In this document: positions 1 through 10,530 of the stretch, piece after piece
How the letters are laid out: each line of letters begins with the position of its first letter
Position numbering within the stretch: the stretch's first letter is position 1
Assembly: GCA_009663005.1 (NCBI GenBank)
Contig: VIGQ01002260.1
Coordinates: 5,001-25,000, forward strand
Length of the DNA: 20,000 nt
Direction of reading: 5' to 3'
From: Actinidia chinensis
Taxonomy: Eukaryota; Streptophyta; Magnoliopsida; Ericales; Actinidiaceae
The notes under the pieces: model-generated
The model's database searches: none
Told to the model about the DNA's origin: nothing
Seen by the model: only the letters and a program-made list of their open reading frames with translations
Program-made: the position numbers and the translations under genes

Positions 1-1531
1 GGGCACATATATTTTGATTGTTACAGGATAATTACAAGTTTGATAATTCAACTTCCAAATCTGAGGAAACTGGCTGCTTTGATTAAAGGACAAAATTATA
101 CCAAGTGGCTTTGATCCCATTCCCTCAAGAAAGCGACTCAAGTTCAGTCTCGTTAACTTGTCTGTCAAGAAAAGAAAAAAGAAATCAGCGCACATGCATG
201 TTTCAAAGTTATAGTTAAGATATTCTAATTCTCACTAGATGTTGTGTTCTAAAATTGTTTTATAATATGTCCTGAATCGTTGTTGTTCTCTTTTTGGGTG
301 ATGTTAGCCTTTGTGCTTGTGCATTTCTATTGTCCTTGTTTCTGATTGCTGGATACGGAGAAGTTGAAATTGCCTATTTTGTTTGGTTAATAAGAAAAGA
401 AAGGCAGGGGTCATGAGTTTCTCAAATCGCTGGTATTATGGAAGGAATCGAGTTCACCGTATCCATAAATAATGATATAACAAGTACCACATTAGGAACA
501 AATACCGAATTAGGAATTACATGTTTCCGAGTTTTTGCACAACTAAGGAGGTTTCGAAGCGGAAGTGCGTCAGTAGGCTTCCTCGAGTCATTAAGAAAAA
601 GCCTTAGCTCATTTTTGCTTAGAGTTTCCTACTTTTGAAATCCCATCTCTGTTTTCTCCGCATTCCTTGCTCATGTTTAACTTGTACCCCTCTCATATTA
701 ATATTTCATTTTGGTACTGTCCATCCCTAGTGTTGGTTGCTAAATCTCCATGAATATATTGAAATGTGGTTGAATTTGTCCTTTTTTTTTTTATATGGAC
801 TTAATATATTTATATAGTAATTCTTTCCATTCTGTGATGGTTAAGTCCTTTAGTTTTTGCTGCTGTTGCTAATCCAATAATAGTTCCCCTGAAGAAATAC
901 CATGCATTTTTTTATCGGGATAATTGCACTTTACCCTACTGTGGTTAACCCTGACGACAGATGACCCCCTTGTGGTTCAAAAATCTGCAAATAAAGAAAA
1001 TTTTCAACAAAAGTAAAGGTTTCATTTTAACATGAGAATTTTCAAATGGCAATACAAACTAATACCCGTTACATTATAGATACTCTCTACCCCACTAAAT
1101 GGAATATACAATCACAAAAGGAAAAAACTGACATTATACCCCCAAAAAATCTATTTTTGTCCTTTTGAAAAATCTTAAACTTTTGATTCTTTGAACCAAA
1201 ATAAATTAACTTGCAAAATAAATAAATAAATTAATTCCCAAAATAAAAAGGAAAATTAAAAGCATTTATTCACATGAATTAAAATCTTGGGCGATTTTAA
1301 ATAAGTATTTCCATTTAAAGCTGAACGGTTTCAGCCCGTTGCCGCCCATTGGCCACACCAAAAATACTGAAAAAGGAAACCCACCCCCCGAACCCCCACT
1401 AAAACAGTAATTTCTTGCAAAAACAAAGCACAAGTTTTTAAGCAAAAACAGAGAGCTTCTCTTCTCTCTCTCTACTGGAAATTGGCTTGAGAAATTCTTT
1501 GCTGTACTTGCTTTTAGATGGGATTGGGGGG
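1..1531. other. AT-rich intergenic sequence, no supported gene
   Basis: No open frame here resembles a known protein. Positions 23-26 could be a splice acceptor (ttacag) followed by about 20 open codons to a stop at 84-86, which might be the last exon of a gene lying to the left, but no family is recognisable. The text near 917-975 (ataattgcactttaccc, then a CCCTTGTGGTT phrase) resembles ends of plant DNA transposons, yet no matching inverted end was found downstream. Short AAAT-type runs occur near 1217-1240. The CT-rich stretch around 1455-1475 may be the leader of the SKS gene that follows. Confidence 0.5.
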
Positions 1532-1661
1532 ATGGGTTCACCTTTGTGTTGTGTTTGATAAACTTGCTTAGCGTTTAGTCTCTGTTTGGCCGCGCGACCC
1601 TTTGTCAACTTCGATTGGAGCTCTCTTACATCACTGCTTCTCCTTTGGGTCCCCTCAGCAG
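1532..1661 (+). pseudogene. SKS exon 1: signal peptide and mature N-terminus
   Basis: One frame reads FTFVLCLINLLSV from 1537 and a second reads SLCLAARPFVNFDW then YITASPLGPPQQ, ending at cag|gt (1661/1662). Together they look like a signal peptide followed by the conserved start of a mature SKS protein, split by a one- or two-base shift near 1575. The ATG at 1532 is the nearest plausible start, but in its own frame it meets stops at 1556 and 1559. The phase and donor agree with exon 2, which begins with VIAVNGKFPGP, the next residues of the family. Confidence 0.75.

Positions 1662-1663
<2 letters not shown>

Positions 1664-1698
<35 letters not shown>
1664..1698 (+). repeat. (TC)n microsatellite in SKS intron 1
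   Basis: About 17 uninterrupted TC dinucleotides start two bases after the exon 1 donor. They belong to the intron, not to coding sequence; the serine-leucine run they would encode is a translation of the repeat. Confidence 0.9.
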
Positions 1699-1703
<5 letters not shown>

Positions 1704-2097
1704 GCGGTCATATTGGCAATAGGGGTTCGCTTGGTTTCTCAAAAAATTGATGGATTGAAGAGGATACATTCTTGTTTATTTGTACGATTTGAGGTTATGC
1801 TTTTTGTTTTTGCTCCTTACATAGTTCATTTATTTTCGTATTATTTTATATTTTTTTAGTAGTAATCGTTGATTCGTTTTGATTTATGGCTTTTAAAGTC
1901 TGCTGTTAAAATCTCAAGCTTTTTTAAAAAATCATATCTTTTCTCTCTTATGTGGTAAAACGTGAAGGGAAAGAAAAGAAAAGAAATGGAAACAAAATTT
2001 CTCCTCTCTCTCACATTTGATTAGGATGAAAATTTTAGAATAGTGTTTTTTTGGTACTTAATATTCATGAATTGGTGGGAGATTATCTCAATACAAT

Positions 2098-2494
2098 GGG
2101 TAAATTACACTTGAGTTTGAACCCCACTATACTCTCAGTAAAGTTTTACTTTCCATCTTTCACTTCTAATTGTAATAGTCATTCCCTTACACTTAAAATT
2201 AAGTGTCAATATAGCCCTTCTGTTTATGTATTTTTCAATTAAGTGAAAGAAAAAGGCTACGTGACCCATGCCACATGTTTCCTTAAATGAAGGAAAGTGT
2301 AGTTTTTGTTTCAGTTAAATGAATGGAAAATAGGCTTTCAAAAGATGCCACCTGTCTTTACTTGAACGGAAAGTGGACGATATGGTCACATTGACACTTA
2401 CCTAAAATCTAAAAAGTTAACTTACACAATTAGAAATGAATGGTGTAAAGTGAAACTTAAGTAAAAGTGAAGGGTTACAAAGGGAAATTTACCC
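2098..2494. mobile_element. 397-bp non-autonomous DNA transposon with long terminal inverted repeats
   Basis: The ends are GGGTAAATT (2098-2106) and AATTTACCC (2486-2494), flanked by a perfect 8-bp direct repeat AATACAAT (2090-2097 and 2495-2502). Inverted similarity continues inward for well over 100 bp on each side: CTAATTGT near 2166 and TAAGTGTCAAT near 2202 both recur in reverse complement near 2428 and 2392. No transposase is encoded. Long inverted repeats suggest a Mutator-like MITE (usual duplication 9-10 bp), while 8 bp is the hAT length, so the superfamily is unsettled. The element lies wholly within intron 1 of the SKS gene. Confidence 0.8.
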
Positions 2495-5018
2495 AATACA
2501 ATTGAATCGTATGGTTGGATTACTACTAGTCAAGTTGGTTATATCAAAATTTTAGATTATTTTCTCACCCAGTTTTCAAATTTCCTTTTCTAAGAACTAG
2601 TGAAAAATGGATTGAATCAGATAATTGGGCTTGATAATTTAGTATATTGTTTTGCCTTTTTTTTGCAGGTTATAGCTGTTAATGGAAAGTTTCCTGGTCC
2701 TACTCTAAAGGTGACTGCTAACTACAATGTTTTAGTAAATGTCAAGAACAAACTGGATGAAAACCTCCTCATCACTTGGTAGATTTCCAAAAATTTGCAT
2801 TCAAACTTGCTAGTTTCAACACAAAATTGGATTAATAATTCTATGTGGAATTGTGTTATTGACAGGCCTGGTGCAAATGACGTCGTGCATCATGGCAGAC
2901 GGTGTTCTAGGCACGAACTGCCCCATCCCTCCAAACTCAAAACTTGGACATGCCAGTTTCAGGTTAAAGATCAGATCGGTAGCTTTTTTTATTCCCATCT
3001 CTCATTTTCAGCGAGCAGCCGGTGGATTCGGTTCTTTCACTTCAGTTAACTGGAATACTGTCCCTGTACTTTCAATTCCCGATGGGGATATCGAGATCAT
3101 GATTGGTTCTGGTATACCGGCACCATAAGGTTGCGCCTTAGGGTATAAGATCATGGTTTTTTTTTTTGAGCGAGAATTTAATTTTCAAGAACTGAATAAT
3201 AGGCGCTGAACAAAGGCCCTTGATGGGGAGAGACCTTGGGAGCCGGATGGAGTTCTCATTAACGGGAAGGGACCCTTACAGGTATGATACCGAGTGGTCC
3301 CAGCTGGCTTGGTTTTGAAACCATCAAAGTTGAACCAGGTGGTGACTTGGTATGAATGATATAAAATTTTGAAACCTTTGTTTTTGTTGTTTATAGGACG
3401 GCTTTCTTTCCAGCCCCATTTTTCATTTCTAGTTGTTTGAAATGTCATTTAAAGTTCATTTTCGGGTGTCTTTTAAGCGCCTCACGGATGCTAAATTTCA
3501 GAAATTGAATGCAAGTTTATTAGGGAAAAATTGGCATTGTCTTTGTGATTATTTCGAGTAGATATAAAGCAAAACTATTGTGGATTGGCCACATACTATT
3601 CATTGGCGTCCTTAGAAATTCTTGGTTTAAACCTGCTATGCTAGATTTTATACAGGCAAATTATCGAATTCGTGTGCCACAACGTGGGGGTCTTGCGTTG
3701 CTTGAAATTACAAATCAGAACCACAAATCTTCTTCTAGTAGAAACCGAGGGCGTCTACACGTTCCAAAAAAAAACTACACAACTTAGACATCACGTGGGC
3801 AGTCCTATCTTCTTGGTAACATGGACTAAAACGCGAGCAGCAATTACTATTATTGTTCTAGTGCTCGATTTGTGAATCAGTTCTTTGGCAGAGGGACCCG
3901 GTGTTGCCATCTTGCAATACTCCAATCTCAAGGAATAGCCAACGGCCCTCGCCCTGATCCCCCGAATTGATGTGTAGACAAGAATTCGTGGTGAACCAGG
4001 CAAGCCATCAGGTTTGTTTCCCTTGATTCATTTTGGATAGTTACTAATCTTACGGTCATATGGAATCGAAAACCATGAATTTCGTTTATGAAGTTGTTTT
4101 TATTTTGTTGCGGCTCACATTACAAGCACGACATGCTGTTACCGATGTTCACAAAGGAAAGAAGCTTTCTCTTTGAAAAAAATTTCGGAAAACAGATTGA
4201 GAAAAACTGTTTCATGTGTACAAGTTTTGGGATGATGTCAAATCCCAAAACATTGTTTCTCTTTTAGAGGGTATTTGATATAACTGAACTTATATTAAAA
4301 TTGCGTATTTAAAAGCAGTAGCACAAACTTACCAAACTTTAAAATAGAGCTTTAAAAATACTCTAGCATAACTTTCCATACAAAAAAACAACAGAAGCTG
4401 CAACTGAAAAGCTCTGCTAAACATGCACTAGTCCTTTCTCATTTTGCTAAGAACTCTTTCGAGAACTAACAATTCCATCTTTATCAGGCTAAACTTATCA
4501 GCAAGTGGAGCTCGGTCTACAAACCAAGGTTCTTTCCATTATGGTTCGATCAACGTGACTGACACACTTGTGTTGAAAAGCATGCCACCGGCAGAGATTG
4601 ATGGAAAACTCCGGTACACACTAACGGAATTTCATTGTCAATCCCGATACCCCAATTAGGCTTGCTGATGATTCAACTGAGAGGCGAGTCACAATCTTTG
4701 ATTTCCCAACTAGCCACTACCGGACCCCCTCGGATGGACAGGTCTGCTATTAAATGCTACGTACAAGGCTTCATCGAAATCATATTGGCAAGAACAATGA
4801 TTCAAGTTGTGCTATCTTCACATGGACTTTATTCGTTTTTCGTTGTTGGTTTAGTTCTATTCTTTCTTCGTAACATTTATGGTTTGGATTTTTTCGCGCA
4901 TGCATAGGATCATTAGAACTTGTTTCATCACTGTTGTTGCAGTGGAGTCCGGGGAATGGACAGAAAGCGCAGGGCTTCATATAATTTGGGGCGCGACCTT
5001 TTTCGCTTTACAACGCAG

Positions 5019-6859
5019 GTTTGGCTTAAAAATGACACAAATAACTATTTTGTTTAATGAGAAGTTCCTACGTGTTTGTGTTGGAGTTACTAACTTGTTA
5101 ACGGTTGATGACGAGCCAAACAACCGAGCACCTGGCTGTTCAAGTTTGTTACAACCTTCAATGAGTTTGAAATAATGTTTGAGCCGATTTCAAAAAAACC
5201 GAAAAGTTTAATCAAGCCGTTATAAGCTGAACTCAGTAGCTTGAATTGTTTAAAACATGAAAATCTTATCTGCAGAATAAGAGATGGTTCAAACTTGTTC
5301 TAAAAGCTTAATAGCTTAAAAAATATGTTCAATCTTAGTTTGTTTAAGTAACAAATGAATCTGAAACAAGTTTTCAATGATCTGAACACAAGCTAAGCTT
5401 GAGTAGCTTGGTTTGTTTATTACCGAATTTTAGGTTGTATTTTGGTTTACGGATTTGAAATGAAGGAGTACGACACTAATTATTGAATGAAAACAGCTCG
5501 AATATGAATATATAGTTTTAGCTTATGGAAGTTGGATAATTGTGGTCGTCTTTGTTAAGAGTCTTTGTAGTGTCTTGTTGGGGGCAAGTTTTTTTTGTTG
5601 CTTTGATTAACGAGTTTTGTCGTTTTAGTGAACTTTTTCTCAGACTATGGGGTTGAGAGGGGTGGATGGGTTCAAACACGTTTTTCTGTGGTCGGGTGAA
5701 TTTTTTGCGGGTTTTAAATTTTTGAAAATTGCTGCTAACCCGTCTGACCCAAACCGCATGGTCCAGCTCTGACTCATGCGTGTTGAAACATATTTTTCTA
5801 AGAGGGCAGCTTGGCTGTGTTATAGTATTTTTGTTTTGATTGCAGTTTTTAGTTTTAGGTTTGTAGGTTTTAATCTTGTTAGCACAATTTTGGTTTTCAA
5901 TGCCATTTTTATTTGTACTTAAATACTTATTGGGTGTTACATAACATTGCTGTCTTTTTTTGGGCTGATAACTTTTCTGCAACTTGGTACAACGATAAAT
6001 GAAAGTAAATCATTAACTCGGAAATTATTTTCCGGGACATAAATGAGGCATACCACCATGACACCGCCACGCCATTTATGCTACCACCAATTTGGGGTCA
6101 CCACTTCCTCCGCCTTCCTGCTATTGACTGTCGCCACCACTAGTTCAACTACTACTAATTAGATTCATCATTTCTTTAGATCAACACAAGAAAACGTCTA
6201 ATAATCTCTCATCAACTATAACACCTTTTATATTATAACGTCTTTGGGATAAACATTAAAAAGTAATACCAGCTGAATACAATTGAAAATTGTTATTATA
6301 AACTATGAGGTCGAGGGTTTAAGTTTTGTCAACAGATAAGGAGTTTGTACCTCCCAATATACCAAAAAGGAGAAGAGAAATATTGCCTACAAATATACCC
6401 AGAAAAAAGAATTGGAAAATGAAATATATAATGCAATTTTATCCAAAATCAATCAGGGTCGAGAAATCCTATGGTTTAGAATTTAAACCAATAAAATTTT
6501 TCATAATTTAAAATAACAGTTTAGATTCACTTAAGGATGTGAATTCTACTTAATTAATGAATCTGAACCATTCCTTTGAATTCTGAAAAACTTATATTAT
6601 TTAAAATTCTGAGACTTAGCATTGCTGATCAGGGTCACATATATCAATAAAATCAAAAATAAGGAAGGAAAAGTGAAATCAAATGATTGTGACAATCTCA
6701 AAACAGTTTTTTTCTTCTTTTTCTTTTTTACTTATTCAGAATGACTAAATATGAATAAAATAAAATAAGTTTATTTTAAAATAATTTAAAAATGGTAGAG
6801 AATGGATCTCCCTCAACTCTCCATATAGCGTCTTACCCATTTTACTGAACGGACAAGTA
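5019..6859. other. Intergenic sequence with diffuse repeat-like content
   Basis: The expected last SKS exon is not visible here. Around 5105-5430 there are many scattered copies of AGCTTG, AAGCTT and GAGCC-like words (GACGAGCCAAAC, GAGCCGATTT, AAGCTTGAGTAGCTTGG), a style seen in degenerate plant interspersed repeats; no ends or target duplication could be set. A 154-codon open frame on the minus strand (5518-5982) is rich in Lys, Asn, Gln and Thr because the plus strand is T-rich; it matches no known domain and is probably chance. The rest is AT-rich with nothing recognisable. Confidence 0.4.
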
Positions 6860-7111
6860 CTACTGGGCTTTTGATTGGGCCAACTTTTTGATAGACTACT
6901 TCAGGCTCGTCCATGATTTTACATTTCTTCAAGCTTAGGCCCAAAATATCAATTACCTTTCTTTAGCCAATACAATCGTTCGGCCCAATTTTCACCAATG
7001 GCCCAAAGGCCTCAAATCAAAACGGTAGGTTTTTCCCCGCCACATTTTTCTAGGTTTAGGGCTTTCACTGGCTCCTTTACCTTCTTCTTCCTCTGCTAGA
7101 CTACAAGTTTC

Positions 7112-7144
<33 letters not shown>

Positions 7145-7160
7145 CTCTCTCTCTCCCCTA
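6860..7160 (+). promoter_or_regulatory. Housekeeping-type plant promoter and CT-rich leader of the PPR gene
   Basis: Five GCCCA/TGGGC site II-type motifs occur (6864-6868, 6876-6880, 6939-6943, 6983-6987, 7001-7005), followed by the plant telomere-type word TTTAGGG at 7055-7061 and a CT-rich tract at about 7108-7157. GCCCA plus telo-box combinations are known from promoters of ribosomal, mitochondrial and other organelle-related nuclear genes, which suits the PPR gene immediately downstream. No clear TATA box is seen, as is common for this class. The exact transcription start cannot be placed. Confidence 0.55.
7108..7157 (+). repeat. Interrupted (CT)n microsatellite in the PPR leader
   Basis: CT dinucleotides run almost continuously, broken by single CA or CC steps. 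Such tracts are frequent in plant 5' leaders. Shorter CT runs follow at about 7226-7245. Confidence 0.85.
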
Positions 7161-7395
7161 CTTTGTGCCTTTCTTTTCTTCATTCAATTCATCAATTTCT
7201 CCAATTGCGTTTACTGCAACATACCTCTCTCTCCTCTCTCTCGTCTGGGCATAGCGACGTGTTGCTTTCTGGGCCTTTCTCTCCTGTCTGTTTACTCTTC
7301 CGCTACCTCTCTCACATCATATCTCTGGTTCGTGAAATTCCTCACTTGGGTCATTGTCTCTGTTTCAATATCCTCGTCAAAAAAACACTGATCAA

Positions 7396-8190
7396 ATGAT
7401 CAGAAGCAGCCTAATTTGCAACTAACCTTCTACATTAAGTCGCAAGATTATTCAATACTTGTCCTCTACTAATTGAACCCCAACAATATTCCCTCATTTC
7501 AAATCCTTGGAGTGACCATAAAAATCTTTGCCTTCCTTATTGGACAGGCTCATTCGTCAGGCTTATTTTTCGTCTGCACAACAAGTGATTCAGCGAATTA
7601 TACGGCAATGTTCCTCTGTGTCTAATGCGATCTCAGCCGTTGATTTCGTGATGGTCCGAGGCGTGGATCTTGATTCTTGCAGCTATGGAGTTCTCTTGCA
7701 CAAATTGGTGAATTCCAATTGGTAAAGGTCCTCTACAATGATGGCATTGGGAGCAGAGGTATTGATCTTGAACCTTCAATATTGAATTCTTTGGTTGTTT
7801 GTTATTGCAAATTAGGAAAATTAGAGGAAGCAAAAACCCATTTCGATAGGCTTATTGAAATAAATTGTGTCCCTTGTAAAGGCGCTTGCATTGCGCGTCT
7901 TCGGGAGCTCTCTGCCCAAAATAGATTCTTGGAGGTATTGAATATATGCGGGGAAGAGGGGTGCGTGCCACTGTTTCATTTGTGAAATTGTTATTCATAG
8001 TTTTTGTAAGATAGGGGCGGGTTGAGGAGCCAAGCGTTGCCTGAGTACTTAAATGGAGCCCCAAGTTTGTTCTGGATAAAGTTCTGCAGACTAATCTTAT
8101 TAATGGGTATTGCAATAACAATGAATGAAAATGGCTATGAGGGTGTTTTTGAAGATGCTTAAGCCAGTTCAGTTGTGTTATTTGAAACTC
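7396..8190 (+). pseudogene. Pentatricopeptide-repeat (PPR) protein gene, frameshifted and 3'-truncated
   Basis: PPR proteins are helical-repeat RNA-binding proteins that usually act in mitochondria or chloroplasts. From the ATG at 7396 one frame reads MIRSSLICN, stop, then PSTLSRKIIQYLSSTN, stop: a Ser/Arg-rich stretch like an organelle-targeting leader with two stops. From about 7520 the reading becomes LDRLIRQAYFSSAQQVIQRI, then VDLDSCSYGVLLHKLVNS, and after a shift near 7725 EPSILNSLVVCYCKLGKLEEA, the classic PPR helix pattern. Further shifts occur before SFVKLL (near 7976) and KMAMRVFLKMLKP (near 8127). The overall look recalls the long P-class protein At5g62370 of Arabidopsis, from memory. 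Only about 260 codons remain of a protein that should be several hundred residues long; after about 8190 the repeats cannot be followed. Confidence 0.75.
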
Positions 8191-8229
8191 TTCTGACAGA
8201 GAGAAACAAGAAGTTGCGAGAAAATGCTC

Positions 8230-9075
8230 TTTGTGGCCAGAATTGAAACAAAAAACTCATCTTATTGATTTATTGAGACTTTAAAAATCAAACTAGTGTA
8301 CCCTTGTGAGATTCTCTTCAAGTCCGGGAGTACCAGAAAAAATAAAGAAAAAAAGAATAACCGCAGATGAATCGATCGAAATACAACACAACCGGTAACG
8401 ATCAGAGGCCAGAGGTGAACGGCACTTGGTGGCAGGCAACCACGACCGGACAGCAATAAAATTCGCAACGTTGACCCGTCGATGGCGTCTGTTGCGCTAG
8501 TATAACCCGATAACCACGCACTTTCACCCTGCCGTTGTGGAAGAACTCAGGGCCGGAGTTTTTTTGTACTCACCGTAGTACAAAGTATTTAGAGGCGCAA
8601 TTACCGTCCACTCGAACCCCCTGCCGGTAATCACGTGTCAATATACGTCTGTATGTTAAACAGTACAGAGTACTGCTTCCAGGGTCGTCCCAAGTATGTC
8701 CTTGAACGAACTAAGCACCGATTTTAGGTTTGCTGAGCCATGACCCGAGCTTTATGGATTGAAATGCCGGTGTTTTGGTTAGGGTCAGTTCGTCCTTGCG
8801 CGTACGACATTCTTTTGCTTACCATGGGTCTCCGTGGCATATCGCATGCAGTTCTGTAGACTACTGCGGCGTTTCAAATATGATCTACTGTGCCGTAGAT
8901 GTGACATTCTTTGTAAAATTGTCGTTGAGAATGGACTTAAGAGCGTGTCTTGGTACCCTTCGAAGCCACAACGGTAAAAAAGAGAGAATCAGAGCCGGAA
9001 CCGGAGCGCTACGGCTTGGTGTTTTCTGGTCCGGCTGTGTTACGGAATGTTTATTCCCTGAGCAATGAATCCTTC
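8230..9075. other. Unassigned, less AT-rich segment after the PPR fragment
   Basis: From about 8320 to 9075 the sequence is visibly richer in G and C, with many CG steps (ccggtaacgatc, gacccgtcgatggcgtc, agccggaaccggagcgctacgg) compared with its AT-rich surroundings. It contains one CACGTG word near 8632. The best open frames are 97 codons (+, 8775-9068) and 68 codons (-, 8262-8468); neither shows a known domain or a clear start context. It may be an insertion, a remnant of an unrelated gene, or an unmethylated stretch that kept its CG content. Confidence 0.3.
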
Positions 9076-9984
9076 ACCGATGACCGCTGGGCAAGTCAAA
9101 AATTGTCATATTAAGCCATCTTCAACAGAAATTGATATTTTAATTGTGTAATTCTAATTTTATTTTATTTTTATTGTGACTTTTCTTTCTTTGTTTAATT
9201 AAATGAACGTCGGTAGCAAATTAAAAGCTAGAAGGCCGAGGATTCTTCTAGAGAGGCCTAATTTCAACACTGGTATTAATAAATAAAATGAGAGAACTGT
9301 CAAACTTCTATTTTTCAAATTGATAGCGACTTTAAGTGATATGAGGATCTCTTTGCCTTTTTGTTCAGAAAATATCATTTAAAGTTGAATATGTATGTTG
9401 TGTTAATGTGTGTGGGTGTACTGAAAATAATTGAAATGCATGTAGCATGCATGAACTTGCCTTGTAATAATTTTTGTTTTTCTCATGCCTTTTTTATATG
9501 TTTTTCTCATGACTTTTTCTTACATATCTTTAAAGGAATTGCTTGTTTATATAGACTAAGAACTGCAAGGCTAGGTACTTCTAGAGATACTGTATTTTAT
9601 TTATCATGATAAAGAATTAAACTGATTGAAACATAGGAAATTGAACGAGGGTTGGCTATTTCCACACTTTTGCTTACCCACACTCATATATATGAGGTGG
9701 TTTTTACCGTGAAACTACTCAAAAAAACTAGAGGAGTTGGCGGTTAATATAATAGTATAAAAACATGTTAGAGAGAGAAGGAGAGACGAAGCCTAACCAA
9801 TTGTCGCAGAGTGAAGGTGGTGGAAACCTACTCCACACTCCGGCTACCGTTGTAATGGTGTTCTCAACCATCACAAACCAAAATGAATTCTTCATTTTGT
9901 TACCAATCTCAATGTTTACCTGTAAATTAACAACTTTTCACATGAATAACAAACCTCCCACTTCCAATCATCTTAGCTGCCGCG
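9076..9984. other. AT-rich intergenic sequence
   Basis: No gene, repeat family or transposon end could be recognised. Short open frames occur by chance. The composition matches ordinary plant intergenic DNA. Confidence 0.5.
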
Positions 9985-10530
9985 TATAGGGCGGCTTTAA
10001 TGGTCCGGTTGATTCATGGAGCCATTCTTGAGCCCACCACGAGGTTTGGTGTTACAGGCGAGGACTGCCAACAACTTACGGGTTCGCCTGGTTTCACAAG
10101 GTGGGAAAACCATCTCGGTAGGTTTGTTTTCAGTCGAGCATTGTAACGACAAAAAGGTTGCTAATCAGTTTTGGAAAAATGTTGTTCAATGGCCACACGA
10201 AATCCGCGGACACCCAACTCGACACAACGAAGCTCGGCCACGTGTCGAGGTTTGTCAGGGCAGCTGCTGGCCCACGTCTGAGCATCGAAATTGAAAACAA
10301 TTTAAGGTTATTGATGGTGTGAGTTGGAGGATGGGCGCTACGTAAAGCTTAAGCAGTAGGCCCCACGCGGCCTATTCGTGCTTATTACGGATTTTGACCC
10401 GAGCCCTTTTGTGAGGGTCTCAGCGTCAACGACCCCGGGCGCTCCAGGGCTACTTGCGCATGCCATCTTTTTGAACTCGGATTTTTGTTGGGCGCCAAAA
10501 TGGGGGGAACCATGACCCATAAAGTACTTG
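9985..10530. other. Unassigned, less AT-rich segment with a G-box word and an LTR-junction-like motif
   Basis: This segment again carries many CG steps and more G and C than its flanks. It has a G-box-type word CCACGTGTC at 10238-10246. At 10482-10500 the minus strand reads TTTTGGCGCCCAAC; TGGCGCCCAAC is how primer-binding sites matching tRNA-Lys start in many plant Ty3/gypsy elements, but the match stops after about 11 bases and no LTR could be delimited. A 92-codon plus frame (10016-10294) and a 95-codon minus frame (10385-10672) show no known domain. Confidence 0.25.

Larger units (their letters stand above)
1532..5018 (+). pseudogene. SKU5-similar (SKS) multicopper-oxidase-like gene, frameshifted and lacking its last exon
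   Basis: SKS proteins are secreted, often GPI-anchored cell-wall proteins of plants, related to multicopper oxidases and ascorbate oxidase but lacking most copper ligands; SKU5 affects directional cell growth. Eight exon blocks can be read: 1532-1661 (hydrophobic signal-peptide-like start, then YITASPLGPPQQ), 2669-2778 (VIAVNGKFPGP, KNKLDENLL), 2866-3129 (DGVLGTNCPIPP, QVKDQIGSFFY, FQRAAGGFGSF), 3203-3338 (DGVLINGKGP, ETIKVEPG), 3656-4011 (LLLVETEGVYT, GPRPDPPN), 4488-4848 (LSASGAR, GSFHYGSINVTDT, YSFFVVG) and 4943-5018 (GEWTES, ending before the usual VYPGAW exon); the 3203-3338 block may be two exons split near 3282. Most borders keep GT/AG. In-frame stops interrupt the signal peptide (1556-1561), and one- or two-base shifts recur in nearly every exon. 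The final exon, completing the third cupredoxin domain, was not found. Family assignment is firm; true pseudogene versus poorly corrected sequence is open. Confidence 0.85.

Noticed and set aside
27..122. Terminal exon of a gene entering from the left
   Set aside because: Only an acceptor-like ttacag and two short competing frames support it; no family is recognised.
438..638. 66-codon plus-strand open frame
   Set aside because: No similarity, no promoter and average composition; consistent with chance.
917..1000. End of a DNA transposon (ataattgcactttaccc)
   Set aside because: No inverted partner or target duplication could be found in the window.
5518..5982. 154-codon open frame on the minus strand, the longest in the window
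   Set aside because: Lys/Asn/Gln/Thr-rich composition follows from T-rich DNA on the other strand, with no known domain and no promoter or splice context.
9765..9989. 74-codon plus-strand open frame
   Set aside because: No known domain, and its Thr/Asn/Pro-rich text looks like translated intergenic sequence.
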